The notes under the pieces: model-generated | What the model saw: only the letters and a program-made list of their open reading frames with translations | Told to the model about the DNA's origin: nothing | Database searches by the model: none | Assembly (NCBI GenBank): GCA_033002965.1 | Contig: JAURVB010001674.1 | Coordinates: 1-64,000, forward strand | From: Piper betle | Taxonomy: Eukaryota > Streptophyta > Magnoliopsida > Piperales > Piperaceae | DNA length: 64,000 nucleotides | Direction: 5' to 3' | Shown here: piece after piece, positions 12,291 to 24,757 of the stretch | Numbering within the stretch: position 1 is the first letter of the stretch | How the letters are laid out: each line of letters opens with the position of its first letter | Made by a program: the position numbers and the translations under genes

Positions 12291-13483
12291 ACCGGGAGGT
12301 TGGAAAATCAGTCTCACTACTAAAAAGGAGATAAAAATTTAAATACTTGAAAGCACCTTCCTTTAAAAAATTTAAACAAACTTAGCCTAAAATTATAGCA
12401 AATTTTAAAAATAAAAGAATATTTTACACAGCCTCTTGGTCTGGGGGCGACTAGATTTGGCTGAACCAGGCAGCTCTCTAGGGCCTAGAGAGCCGACAGG
12501 GCTAGCCGTTCTAGGTTGGATCTAGTCTCTTTTTTTTTTGAAAAAAATAATTTGAAGGGAAATTTTGTTTTTTTTTTGGTAATCAATAAAATTTTTCTGG
12601 TAATGTAAAAAATTCTTTTTTGATAGAAAACTCATTTGAAAAATAAAAATTTGTTGAAGTTATTATTATTATTTCAAAAGAGGGTTCCCATGATGCTTAT
12701 TTTATCCCCAATGACTGGAGGCTCTTTATTTTTTTGCCAAATTTGGATTTGGGAGTTGGGACCTTTTTCACCATGACAGCCAGTCGTTTAATCCCCAAAC
12801 TCTGCATGACCACATTTTTGACAACCAAGGTATCATGAATCAGGCATTAACCCGAGTGTTTTTCTGCGTTGATGTAATTCCTGCGAGGAGTTTAAGAACG
12901 TCTTCTAAAGTTTTAGCATTTATCATCTAATTATTCAGCATGAATATTACACCCATGCTTTAGGCAATGTCCATTAGTATACGGTTCTCTAACTACTAGG
13001 TCGGCTAATAATCGTCTCTGTAACTGCTTAAACTCTTACGTCTTTGAAAAAGTTTATTCCCGATTTGTCCCGTTATCATGAATAAAAGATCTCGCAGTTT
13101 TTCTCTTACAAAAAACTTTATCTGCGCAAAATGCTGCCAACTATGTTTGATCATGTGTTCAATAGCCAGTTTAAAAGTACAGCAAAATGAGAAGATTACC
13201 AAACTCCACATGCGTCGAAGGCATGTTTTGCATCACATCCAACTGTTAGGATGACCTCCTCAAAAGAGTTGCCCTATCACTTCTCAAAAATGGTGCAGAA
13301 GATGGAAGAAACAAGCATGCCCCAGTAAAACGACGCGCGCCAGGGATACGGAATGGATCCTCTCCATGCAGATCACTTGAAATGTTCGTATAAAACTTCT
13401 GCATGGAGCTTGACGATGTGAAGTTGAACAAACAGCATGCACATCATAATCAGTGGTTAGCCGTGTGATAAGTTTACAACCAG

Positions 13484-15939
13484 TTAATCCATGGTTTCTT
13501 CCATACTCCCATCCGAGTCTGAATTTGCCTCCTCATTTCCGCGAGTTACTTCATTTCCATTGATTGGTAAAAAATTATCAATCATCTGATCATCAATCTC
13601 ATACTTCACGAACTTGACTCTCTTCTTATCCTTCTCCTTCATTCCTTTGCGTTTTTTCCTTTTCTTATCTAAGCCAAGTCTCATCGTCTGTGCTGCAGCT
13701 AAGAAAACTGAGTCCATTGACTGAGATTCCTCAATCTCATCAGAGGCCCCATGATCCAAATTCCCGTCCCCTTTGTTGTCTATAACAAAGAAATCAAAGC
13801 CATCTTTCGTGCTTCTCAGCTCCAAAGATTCTTGTTTGCTATACGGTTTAAGGTCATTTGGGCTAAACTTCGCACGAAACTCTGAAAGGTCAAGTGATAT
13901 GAGCCTTTCATCTTCCAGAGTATACAGCCACTCTGTATATTAACAAGTCATCACAAGAGAGGAATCAGATCACAGCCAAAGAAAAGGGAAGTAAAATCAT
14001 CATAAAGAACTAAAAACTTAGTACTCACTGAGAAGTCCCTGAGGTGAGTTTAGTACAGGTAACCTTGACTTTGGCATCTCAGTTTGATCTGTGACCCATT
14101 TTATTATTTCAGAAGGGAGCCTAGATTTAGAGAAGGCACTTGAATATTGAATAGCCTTTGAATGATCCCCTTTGGATCTGCAGTCCAAATAAAAGTAAGG
14201 CCTTTAATTTAATTAAGGTGCTCAAGTTGACACGCAAAAGCAATGATTTGCTCATATTAATACTAGAAGCGTAAATTTTACCTGGTAATCTGTACAGCTT
14301 CCAGGAAAGCCATCAGCCTTGTCATCGCAAGGCTATCTGACAGTTCATATGTCGTTCCCAGATTAAGGAAAGAGTAATCAACTAACAACAATGTATCAAA
14401 TAAGGCCTCTCGTAGAAGGGCCTCATCTTCAGAATTCTGCAATAACATGCAAACATTTGGTCATCCATCTTTGAAATAAGTAATCATGGTTCTGCTCACA
14501 AGATTCATGCAAATAACATTTTCTAAATGTGCATGTACAGCATAACAGCACACAAAGAATATCTGTCTTAAGTGATTATTAGTAAAAATCTTTTGACGGC
14601 ATCGCATGTAGTCGGAATTACTGACCAGCATTAAGATCCTTGGCAATGAAGACTCTAACAGCACTCTGAGAAGCAAATCTGATTTGACAGGTACACGTCA
14701 ACAGCAGAAAGGTAAGATCCCCTAACGACTTAATATGCAACAAAACAACTTAAAAATGAAATGTTAAAAAGGTTTAGAAGTAGGCTAAAACTTTTCCTCA
14801 GTTGTAAGTTTTGCTCCTTTATCTTCCAAAATTCTGTAAAGTTCTGACCCCTGCCTCCCCCAAAAGTTTGTACGGCTAATTTTAAATAACAACATTCACC
14901 CCGTGTTGTTTCAAACATATATTATATGTATATACCGTGCACCAAACAAAGACGTAAACTGGTTAGATAGGCTAGAAAAAAGCTCCAACCACTCACAACC
15001 AGAAGGTTACGTAACATATATGCTTCGGGTTTGATACGGTTTTGAACAACTACAGACCACTTTGTTTCTAGCGTATGCTACGAAAAAATACAGCAACGCA
15101 GGAGATCAGAAGATACCAAAGAAGAATCGACTACGGAATGCAGTGACAGCGCCAACCGCCCAACACTTAATCTCCTTCTGAAGCTCGGTCCTCGGCCCCC
15201 CACCACGAAGCTTCAACCTCAACATGAGCAAAAACGCCTCAAGCATCACAACAGCCGCCAAATACTCCACTCCCACCTCCTCCCTCACCACACTCCTCAC
15301 CCTATCATCGACAAGCGGGAAGAACACAGCAAACCCTTCTTCCCCTCCTTCCCCCGTCCAAACCCTCACCAAATCCAACAAACACACAGTCCGCCCACCA
15401 CAACCCTCATCCCGACAACTACAAATGCCAATGTACCCGACCATCCCCTCCACCAGCCCAGCGAGCCTCCTCCCCTTCTTGGACGAAAAGGCTCCATCTT
15501 TCAACTCCCCCACCAGCCTGTGCACCTCGCAGACCACCGGCGCCAGCAGCGCTACGCTCTCGGCGCCGCGGCGGCCCGCGGAGAAGGCGCAGAGAAGCTG
15601 GAAGAGGTCCCTCGCCGCGGCCGCCCCGTCGGCGTCGGAGGCCCTTGCCTCGCGGAAGGCGGCGGCGGCGTAGAACCAGACGGCGTCGAGCGGAGGGTCC
15701 GGCGACGACTGGAGGAGGCGGAAGAAGATGGAGCGGAATCCGGCGAGGTCGCAGGCCCCCGTCGGGAGCTCCTGCAAGAAGCGGGCGGCGGACTCCTTCA
15801 CCATGGACTCCAAGCTCCTCCTCCCCACCATCACCCCCACCATTGGAGGGAGCTCCTCGAAGAAAACAGGCGACTTTCGAGGAGGAATCGACTTCGTTTT
15901 TTCCAGGGACGGCCGGCCGAGGATGATCGGCGACGGCAA
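13484..15939 (-). CDS. Conserved plant protein of unknown function, five exons
   Basis: Splicing exons 15117-15939, 14626-14663, 14282-14436, 14029-14177 and 13484-13932 (minus strand) gives 537 residues with all phases agreeing and GT-AG introns. Exon 1 is GC-rich and Ala/Gly/Arg-rich. The middle is leucine-rich and probably helical. The C-terminal part (about 390-537) has a lysine/arginine cluster (KKRKKRKGMKEKDKKR) that looks like a nuclear or nucleolar targeting signal, followed by an acidic tail. No catalytic motif was recognised. The exon 1-2 joint uses the acceptor CAGAG just before TGCTG, because the AG two bases upstream would give an immediate stop. An in-frame Met about 32 codons downstream is an alternative start. 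No frame damage is seen. Confidence 0.8.
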
Positions 15940-17394
15940 CGGCGACGGCGGGGAGGAGCTAGGGTTTTAGCGGGGAGAGATGGTGTGATTTTCTAAAATG
16001 CGAGGCGAGTCCGAGGCCGTCCGTATAAATAAGCGATCCTTTGCTGAGTATCATAATCGATAACAATAATTAATAATAATAATTTGTGCTAACAACTTAA
16101 CACTCTCTTTCGAGTTTAAACATAAAAATATATATTTCAGATATTCTATAATAAATTTATTAGATTATTAGATTCATTGAGTGTACTTACTACACTTAAA
16201 TTAAAAAATATGTTATATATTTGTGGAATTTTGCACATGAGTAAATATAGGCATGGTTGTAAAAGCGAAAATCGAAATCGGTTTTCGAAGGAGTCACTAA
16301 ATCGGATCGAATCTATCTAAATCAATTAGCCACCTTGCCCCCATGCCCCACCCAACTGCCCCGTCGCACCCCCCCTTCACCCCCAGCCCACCCCGCCGCC
16401 CGGTTGCAGCCCTCGCCACCCTGTCTCCATCCCGTCTCGTAGCCACCCTCGCCGCCCCATCCTCCCCCTGCCCTATCCCCGGCCGCCATTGCCCCCTTGC
16501 CAGTTTCCCGTTGCCGCCCTCGCCGCCTTCCCATCGCCGACCAAAATTAGTTCGAATCAGCTAATTTCATAATTAGCTCGAATTGGTCAGAATCAGCTCG
16601 AATTAGCCGATTTACGGACATATTTAACCAAGACCGATTTATCGTGTTTTTTGACGCTGATCACCTTCGATCCGAGTGAAAGCAAACAATTTTTACAACC
16701 CGAAATATAAGTCAACAAATTTAAGAGGATAAAACAAACTGCTTGCAATTTTTCTTGGCAAAGATTAAATAAAAATAATTTTGTTATTTATATTTAACGA
16801 AACAAAGGAGGATAAAGGAGAAATATGAAATTGTGAAGGATAAAATGATAGGTAGAAGAATTAAAAAATGCAGCTGTATTTGTAGAAAACAAATTTTAAC
16901 ATATATACATACAAAGTATAAAAGAGTTTAATAGAGCTCTTACGTAAAAAACTTAAAATTAAACTATTAAAAGGAAGTTATGTATTTAACCAATATATTA
17001 AGATTGAAGTTGTAATTAAAATATTTTTGTGATATAATTTTGATATGTATTTAATTTTTTGTAACAATTTCGACGGTAAATAAAGCCTCATTTGAACCAT
17101 AAAATTGAACAAGAAATTTTGCAAATACATTAAACCAAATGTATCTCCAGGGGAGTAGATTTGCTATAACAAGTATAATAGAAAACTCGGTATAACAGTT
17201 TTTATTATTAATTAAAAAATACTAAATATAACTAACACGTCTTGAGTTAAACCTTGGGGCGATTTAAACCCTAAGTTTGTGCTACCCGATTTCGACCCGT
17301 TTGTGCTGCCGTCCGACAATATTAGTTCGCCGAAGATCTCCTCGTCGTCTCCGACGGTCGAGAGGGCGACGCAGACCCGGCGGCGGATCCGGCG
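15940..17394. other. Intergenic region between divergent genes
   Basis: This lies between a minus-strand gene and a plus-strand gene, so it holds both promoters. It contains AAT-rich DNA near 16,060 and a repeat-like insertion at 16255-16700. Otherwise it is AT-rich, with no further gene seen. Confidence 0.6.
16255..16700. mobile_element. Possible non-autonomous element with C-rich core
   Basis: GGTTGTAAAA at the left end is matched by TTTTACAACC at the right end. The core (16,340-16,545) is a C-rich run of CCGCC/CACCC words sandwiched between TCGAATT-type repeats. The short open frames here are low-complexity artefacts. No clear target duplication was found. Confidence 0.4.
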
Positions 17395-20141
17395 ATGGCG
17401 AAGACGGCGGTGGCGACGATCCTCCTCTCGGTGCTACTGATCTCTTTGATCCCAACCTCTCACTGCTCCAAGAAGAAACCGGCGGCGGCCGCCCGGAGAG
17501 AAGACGTCCCCTTCATAAAGTGCCAGGTCTGTCAGAAGTTGGCTTCCCAGCTGCACCGGCAAGTCAAGAGCAAGGAAGCGCAGATCTCGCCCAAAAAGGT
17601 CGGTTCTTTGTTACTTTTGGATTGTTGTTTTTCAGGTTTCTGTGCTGCGGGATGGTTTAGTGAGCTTTTTTGCAGATTTCGGAGTATGAGGTCATTGAGC
17701 TAGCCGAAAATCTTTGTAATCTGAAGAAAGAGGAAGGAGATTGGATTTTCAGAATCGATATTGTTGAGAAAGGAGATGCCTTGGTGGTTGGTATCAATTT
17801 TATTCTAAGTTTTTTATTGTGATATTGGCTGGTCTGTGGCTTTGGGCGATTTGGTTATGTTTTTATTAAGAAATGCGAGTTTGACTTGTTCTTTTTCCCT
17901 TGTGAACAGCTTGTTGAACAAGAGAGTGAAGGAGAATGCAATACAGAATGCAAGACTATTGAAAAGGCTTGTCAAGAGGTGAATTAATTCTCCTTTCTTT
18001 GACAGTATTTGAGTTCCATGGACTATTCAATTCACTTGATAGCAGATTAGTATGTGCAACACTTAGCGATTTTTTTAAAGAAAATGTTAATAACCTTCCT
18101 TTATGGGTTGTTCTTTTTGAGCATATTCAGCTTCATTATTGGTTTCAACAATTTTCAGAGTTTGATTGTGCCGCAGCTATTATCATATATTATTGATCTT
18201 CACTTATATCCATATCCAAATCATTCATTATCATCTAATTGATCTTCGGCCGGACCCCAACTCATCCATAATAGCCAACTACTGTGGCTCTGAATCAATG
18301 CTTGAATGCGTCATAGTCACCCATCATTCCCATTAGGTGATCAGGACTATGTCCCACTGTTGTTGCACGTAAACTTTCTATCTCCAACTTACTCTATTTT
18401 CTTTCTTATATTTCTGTCGATTGCATTTCAATCTCTTTAAAGTTCCTTCTACATACATGCTTAATCCCCTGAAAGCAAGTTTCTCGTATTTCCCAATTAT
18501 TAAGAATCGCATATCCTAACATTTGTCATTTTTGGCTGCTTGATACTTCCGTTCATCAAGCCTAGGTACACATCCACCTTGATATTTATCAGTCCTTACT
18601 TATCAGTCCAACACTTATTTTAAATCCAACATTCTTTCCTATTTTAAAAGTATTTTTGTTGCAAATTTGCAAAGCTGATGTTAGTTATTAAGTTGTAGTA
18701 TTGTCAAAGATGCGTGATGCACTATCACATCATTGCCGACAGTGCTCCTCTTTCATGCACCAGTTTAAGATATTTGATAATTTTTTCAAAAGCATAGGGT
18801 CTATGCTGATGCAATTTTAACTCTTTTTTAATTTTTCATAGGTTAAAATAAAGAAGGTAGACTGTTCTGATTCGTTGTTTATAATTATGTTGAATATTGA
18901 GTTCCATGAGAAGAGGATTTTAATGCTTCTACATAATCTACACACTAATAACAATCTATTTAGACTTTAGAAATATGAAGAATGTATTCTTCGAGAAGAT
19001 AGAAAATGATACTCATGACATACTATAATATGCCTCTAGCTTCGTGTTGCCTCAAACTTTGTGAGATCAGTGCAATCTTTCAAAAAATAAATAAATAAAT
19101 TATATTTATCTTTTTTCCTAATTGATGATAGCAATGTTTTGACCCTTCTAATTAATCCAATTTTGGGTTGTTCTATGATGCAGACTAACAAGTATGGCTG
19201 TGCCTTGATCTTTTTTCCTGAATTGTGCAGGTTATGGGTTATTCTGATACAGATCTTGCAGAGTTTATGTTCAAAAAAAGCCAGACATTGAAAAGTTAGT
19301 GAGCTTCCTCTGCAATGATTTAACTACTGCTTGCTCGGTCAAGCCTCCTCCCATCCCCAAGGTTTAAAAATGCTATTATCTTTGTGGTTTGACTTAGAAA
19401 CATTTATGGCATTATTATCACCAATGATTTACCATTTACATGTTCAAGATCTAATATCGTTAGAATTCAACAATCATGATTTATATATCGTTATTTGATG
19501 TTTTTTTATTTCCTTTTTGGCCGTCTAATTGATTTATATAACTTTTGTTCCTTATCTACTTTGGGTTTTTTTTTGGGGTGTTTGTTACAGGATAGGATTC
19601 CTGGTGAAGCTTTTGTTCCAAAGTCCTCCAAAGAAGCTGAGATGGAGAAGATGATGAGATCCATGCAGGTAAATTACATTCATTAATAAACCTTAATTTT
19701 TGAATGTTAATTTCTATGAAACATGAAAGATGCATTATTCATTCCTTGCAGGGACTGCCTGGGGCACCTGGCATGAAAATGTATTCGAAAGAGGATCTCT
19801 TAAGTAATAACTTTGGAGATGATGATGCTGATGACGACGATGAAGACGACGACTTCCCTTCAAATCTGGTCAGTTTATGAATAAAGGGCAATACTCTGGA
19901 ATCACGGGATTATGTGCTAAATCATTCTGACTCCTTTTCCTTGGTTTGCAGGGGAAAGCATTGAGAGAGAAACAGCTTTCTCATGATAACTGGAAACAGA
20001 AAGTGCTAAAAGGAATCAAAGAATTAACCGTGGGTATAAGAAAACAGGTAAACAGGGTATCATATTGGGTTAAGAGATTGGTGGAAGGGAAAGAAGGCTG
20101 CCGCTACAAAACCAACAAAAATTGGAGAAGCCGAGCTTTGA
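17395..20141 (+). CDS. Canopy/MSAP-type (DUF3456) ER protein, seven exons, two frameshifts
   Basis: Exons are 17395-17598, 17676-17786, 17910-17978, 19231-19361, 19591-19668, 19752-19868 and 19952-20141. The product begins with a signal peptide (hydrophobic residues 5-22), then a saposin-like cysteine region with CQVC near residue 43 and CNTEC near 120. Next come a Gly/Pro/Met linker, an Asp-rich acidic run near 225-240 and a basic C-terminus. The family (TLR4 regulator/MIR-interacting MSAP in plant annotation) is thought to be ER-lumenal folding or trafficking factors. Two single-base problems break the frame. In exon 4 a run of seven A (19273-19279) is one short, and in exon 7 one base is extra near 20071-20078. 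With both discounted the protein is about 299 residues and ends at the TGA at 20139. All splice phases are otherwise consistent. Confidence 0.85.
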
Positions 20142-21278
20142 ACACCGGTATCCTGAGAAATCCCTCGGTAGGAATTTACTTTGAATCCTCGGATAGCAAA
20201 GCAGCCACGAACAGGAAAATGAATTTTTTATTCCGCAGCATACGACATTGAAATTATGTGAGCAGTGATTGATGAATTTTTGTTTTTAATGCTAGTCAAG
20301 AATAATATACACCGAGCTAACAGAAAATTGAATTTGATTAATTAACATCATTTTCGAGCATGGTTTGGCCTCGGCAGTTTATCTTCATGGTGCGCGCATA
20401 TACCACTTAAAAAAGTGACTGTTCTAGAATGAACTCACCAAGAACAACCCCTCTCTTTGACTCGGGCACAATCTAATCCATCTCCCGGTATTACCCAACG
20501 CAAGCTCGGATTCATCCGTGTTTCTTGACACATTCAGTGCTCCTACACCCTTTCTTTTAAGGTTATTTTTCATCTGCTATGTATATTCTATTTTATGAAA
20601 AAAGATCCAGTATCTACGAGTTCTGCCTTTAGGAGCTTCTGAAATCTTCATTTATCACTCAGATAATATGCTCAGTGCTCTACATCATAAGAAGATTCCA
20701 AGGATAGATTTTCACATACGGCCTTCTACAGGCATCTTCAGCATGAAAAACACGAACTACATTGTCAATCTTATACTCATTCTGGGCATTGGACTGGCTT
20801 TGCATAGCTAGGTTTTCCTCCGCAAGTTTCAAAAGTGCCCACAAAACATGCTGATAGGTTTTTATTATTAAAGAACGTTGACATACATAAGATAACTGCC
20901 GAGGCCAAGCCACAGCACAAATTAGAATTGTTGCTAATAATATCCACCAAACACAATGAGATCAACGAAATAGAGCATACCTTCATTGGATACTAATGGC
21001 TTACTTGAATGAATTTTACTTGTTTCCTCCTAAAATTTACATTTAGTACTGAAGAACAAGAAATGGCATAACAATACATCTTCATGGGAAATAAACATTA
21101 AGGTTCCAGTCCAGACCATGCAGCCGTCAAATCTCAGATTCTACAGACTGGCAGCATTTCTTTTTTGCTTATCAGCTAGTTGCTCAGTAAAGAACAACAA
21201 ATTAAACAAGTAAAATGTCTCTCCTCATGGCAACCAAAAGATCCTTTCACAATCAGTCCTTGTCTCTTCCAACGGCGA
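20142..21278. other. Gene-free interval between convergent genes
   Basis: This probably contains the 3' untranslated end of the Canopy-type gene and sequence downstream of the PP2A pseudogene. A minus-strand open stretch near 20,680-20,910 has no recognisable homology. Confidence 0.5.
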
Positions 21279-23420
21279 TTATGCATAATACATATACAGG
21301 CTATCAGCACAGGCAAGTGGATTCTCCGTTGGATGCCATGCCTAGTGTAGCAATTTCGTGGAAAAATCATGAGCATTTCCATTTGTATCGATTCCATGAT
21401 TGTCAGATCCTGCAGCACCACCAATAATTATCCATGTAAGAATATAAAACTCACTATATGACATGTAATGGTTTACGAGCAGACCTCCTCTCACAACTCG
21501 AGCAAGGCTGCTCAGAGATCTTGATGGCCTGGATGTTGTTTGAACTTGCCTCCTGAAAATATAAAGAACCATCACAAAAGGATGTAAGTCCTGCTGCTTG
21601 TTCCAAAATAATAATCGGTGTGCTAAAAATAATTCAACTAGAATTACTAGATCCTAGTCTTTTTCCCTCACTCAACAAAACAAATTAGCTCATTGGGTTC
21701 TTGCTGGCTTCAAGTGTTGTGGACTCAGAACTATCAGTGGCACAACCAAAAACACGAAACAAATTGCTGCGAATACAGTTAAATTAGTTCAGAGTCCAAT
21801 ACAAAATAATATTTTGCTGAGAGGCAGGATAAGAGGAATTGTTGAAAGAACCTGTAGGAGCCAGTTGCCACACGAAGTCAATCCCCGCTAAGGCAGCATT
21901 CAAACTTGTCAAATATGGAGTCATTGTCATATAAATCACACAGCTACATAGAAGAACAAGTTGGTGGTGTTCAGTGTACCATTCAACAAATACATAATTA
22001 GCTTACTAAAGAAACGCTGAAGTTCATATACAGCTAGTAGACAATGAATCACCTTAGGTCTTAAATATTCATGAACTTGGAAAGTTGAAACAGGGCCAGA
22101 ATCCATATTAGTGTCCCCCAACTGTAGCAAACAAAAGAAACACATGCATAATAAAACCAGCGTAGTGTTGACAGACAAATAAATAAACTGTGTTCTGAGT
22201 TGGTTAAAAATATAGAGTAGTTTGTATGCGCTATTTATATATAAAAGCCTTCTTAGCAATAGAAACAAAACAGCTGGAGCAACAAAGGTCAAACAAATCC
22301 ACCCATACAGATTAATCTCGAGTAAGTATATATCTGCCATCTTGTCCAAATTTAATATCTGACATTGATGCAATTAATCTGCGAAGAAAGATCTTGTACC
22401 AGTAGCCATTGATTCCTCAAACCTGTTGACAGAACATTTACAGTCAGAAACACGGATACAAAAATAAACCCATTGTTCATAGAAAAGCAAAATCATTGCA
22501 ATCAGCTAATAACTCGCAATTTTGTGTGCGTATCACATAAAGCAGATTGTCTCAAGTCAATCAGCCGTATCAAGCCTCTTGAGCCACTATATGCTAGCAT
22601 GTGACAATGGTTAGGGTAGAATTAGGCTGATGTTATCGCCTCTGCAATGAGGAAAATAACTTATAATATAGAAAAGGCACTCTAGCCTAATTAATCGTCA
22701 ATCTACACAACACTAGCTCCTTGTTCCAAGAAAAACTGTATTCCATGCAATGAGGCAATGGTTGCTGTCAACACCTAGATACAATCTACAATCTACTTTG
22801 ATGTTCATTCATACTTTTCGAAGAGATCTTATCATCATGGAAATGGTGGTGAATGCTCCACTGATAGAATACACTGAAAATTTTTACCCTAGTCCTCGTC
22901 TCAAGATTGTGAAGATTCACATCATCCTCAATCAGTATAAACACCTCCTATTCGAACAGTAAGTGAAGAAAAGATATAAAGGTACCAGTAAGATCCTCCA
23001 TATTTGCAGGTCTCACATCAACAATGTTGAAATTCTGGTTGCTAATTTCTAAATTCCTGAGATTTATTCTGATATAAAAGTCTCCCCATCACTGGCAAAT
23101 GAAATGCAAGTACATCAGATTCAAACTCAACGGAAAAATAAGTGACAAGAAAGGGCCTTACATATTGGTATCATACATAAAACATGGGCAAAGTTTAAAA
23201 CCTTAACCACAGACTTCTAAGGTAAAACTTGAAATTTAACTACATCAGAAAGGCTTCTCAGTATTTATTCATTTGACGCACGATATGATCAAAGCATAAT
23301 GATGAAACGTGAAACACATCTTACCCATTATTTGAAATGGAATTTATATGACAAACGTGAGCATAAGCATATATTCTTCGACATCTAGGAGCAAGGCTAG
23401 TTTCTTGAGTGGACTCCTAA
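21279..23420 (-). pseudogene. PP2A regulatory subunit B (B55) pseudogene, C-terminal half, introns retained
   Basis: Minus-strand exons resemble the WD-repeat B55 subunit of protein phosphatase 2A: about 23325-23415, 22987-23100, 22520-22640, 22317-22425, 22050-22125, 21853-21945, 21693-21770, 21486-21553 and 21279-21410. Hallmarks include NMDSGPVSTFQVHEYLRP, NDSIFDKFECCLSGD and the terminal SLYMYYA. Disabling changes include nonsense codons near 22,622, 21,880 and 21,342, a one-base loss after a SFFA motif near 22,396, and a deletion of the ADDL region near 23,070. The N-terminal exons are absent. Introns are present, so this is an unprocessed duplicate, not a retrocopy. B55 normally targets PP2A to substrates; this copy cannot make it. 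Confidence 0.9.
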
Positions 23421-24349
23421 AAGAGAAAACAAAGATCACAAGTTTACATGAAAGCAAATCTGTAAAGTTTAAAATAACTTCGTTTTGAAGATAAGAGACA
23501 TGCACTCACAAATCATATAAGTTACAGACGTGTAGTTCGTCTTAATTTTTCCCTCATTAAAATACTAAATTAAGGTGAACAACTTTTCTTATACAACTAA
23601 TTTGAACCTCTTTTGAAAGTTTCATATGAAGTTGAACTAAATTGAGCTAAATACTTGTGTGCTCAAGCTCCAATCAGTTCATCAAACTACTATTTTTAAG
23701 TTTGACATTTATTAAAAGGGTAGATTAAAGTGAACAGCATTTTTTATGTAACTTGTATGTATGAATTACGCCTCTAATTTAAACCTTTTTTTAATGGATC
23801 ATATGTAATAAAGTCTATATGTACAGAAAGTAGAGTGTATAAATAAGATGTTAGTAAAATTTTCTCTCTTTTAGATATTAATATGACCTATTCTTAATAT
23901 TTTTTAAATGTAATAGTATTCAAATATTTTATAATCTATTTTTATTACGATTGTTTTCATAACAATAATTAATATAATGGATTTAAAATATCAAATTGAT
24001 TTAAAAATTAATTAATTATTTTCATATTTATTTATGCAAATTTTGAATAGTAAAAGCTCACTAAATTACTTCAAAAAATATAAATTATAATTCACATATA
24101 TATATAATTATAATTATATGAACATATATATAACATTGAGGATTTTCCCGGGTATAGTTTACACATGCATAAATTCTTTTGATATGGTGGAAGATTGATG
24201 AAATTATTTAGGTGTGGCAATTTGATTTAGTATGTTAGTGTTGCTCTTAATATGATTTAATAGGTATAGTCAAGTTGACATTTTTTGGGGATTGAAATTC
24301 CCACTCTAGGGAATAATATTTCTTCTTGGTTTATCTCCCCTTTGTCTTT
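23421..24349. other. AT-rich intergenic DNA
   Basis: No N-terminal B55 exons and no other coding region are visible. The segment 23,560-24,130 is AT-rich, with TATATA runs and words resembling the decayed repeat at 11,560-12,290. Confidence 0.5.
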
Positions 24350-24757
24350 CTTCTTGATTTCGACGGTGTGTCGGGGATTTTCACCCACACCTTCTCCCCA
24401 CCCGACGACCGACTCCACCTCGATGACATCGAGGACTGGAACGTCTACTCCCTCCTCATATGGAGGATGGTGATTGACTCGGAGTCGGTGGCCGTGCATG
24501 AGATCGGCCACTCCACGGACACCGAGGAGATCATGTACCTAACCATCTCATCTAGGTCGAGAAAGGTGAAGCTTGTCACTGATGACTTGAAAGGAGTGCA
24601 ATTGTACAAGTTGAACCCGACGTTCAATGGCACCACCGTGTGGTCATCGATGCTGGGGACAATGTCAAGGGTGAGGGATGCTAATGGCAGGGAGGTAAGG
24701 CAGGGGTGGTGGTGGGTCAACGTCACATTGCCAGTGGCGGTGATTATTGGGTTGTAG
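24350..24757 (+). pseudogene. Matrix metalloproteinase (matrixin) gene fragment
   Basis: A frame of roughly 135 residues matches the catalytic part of plant matrixins. It has a THTFSPPDDRLHLDDIEDW-like segment, the zinc-site start AVHEIGH near 24,493, then IMYLTISSRSRKVKL, and a hydrophobic C-terminus that could have been a GPI-attachment signal. Plant matrixins are secreted or GPI-anchored zinc endopeptidases acting in the cell wall. The signal peptide, propeptide and cysteine switch are missing. The zinc site HExGHxxGxxH is cut after HEIGH, losing about six residues and the third histidine in frame. The open frame survives, but protease activity is not expected. Plant matrixin genes are commonly intronless, consistent with this single block. 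Confidence 0.8.

Larger units (their letters stand above)
6986..13483. other. Gene-poor, AT-rich region with transposon relics
   Basis: No coding region is supported. The stretch near 7,010-7,360 ends in an AATGAA-rich segment that could be an old 3' untranslated region. Further on are a small inverted-repeat element (8078-8250), GC-rich islands near 8,830-8,930 and 10,440-10,760, and the repeat relic at 11,560-12,290. Poly-T runs occur near 12,530-12,570. The rest is low-complexity AT-rich DNA. Confidence 0.6.

Noticed and set aside
15224..15996. Plus-strand open frames of 80-158 codons
   Set aside because: They overlap the GC-rich first exon of the minus-strand gene; open only because of base composition, with Arg/Ser/Pro-rich nonsense products.
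20680..20986. Two overlapping minus-strand frames downstream of the PP2A pseudogene
   Set aside because: Neither resembles B55 or any known family and they compete for the same DNA; best left as flanking sequence.
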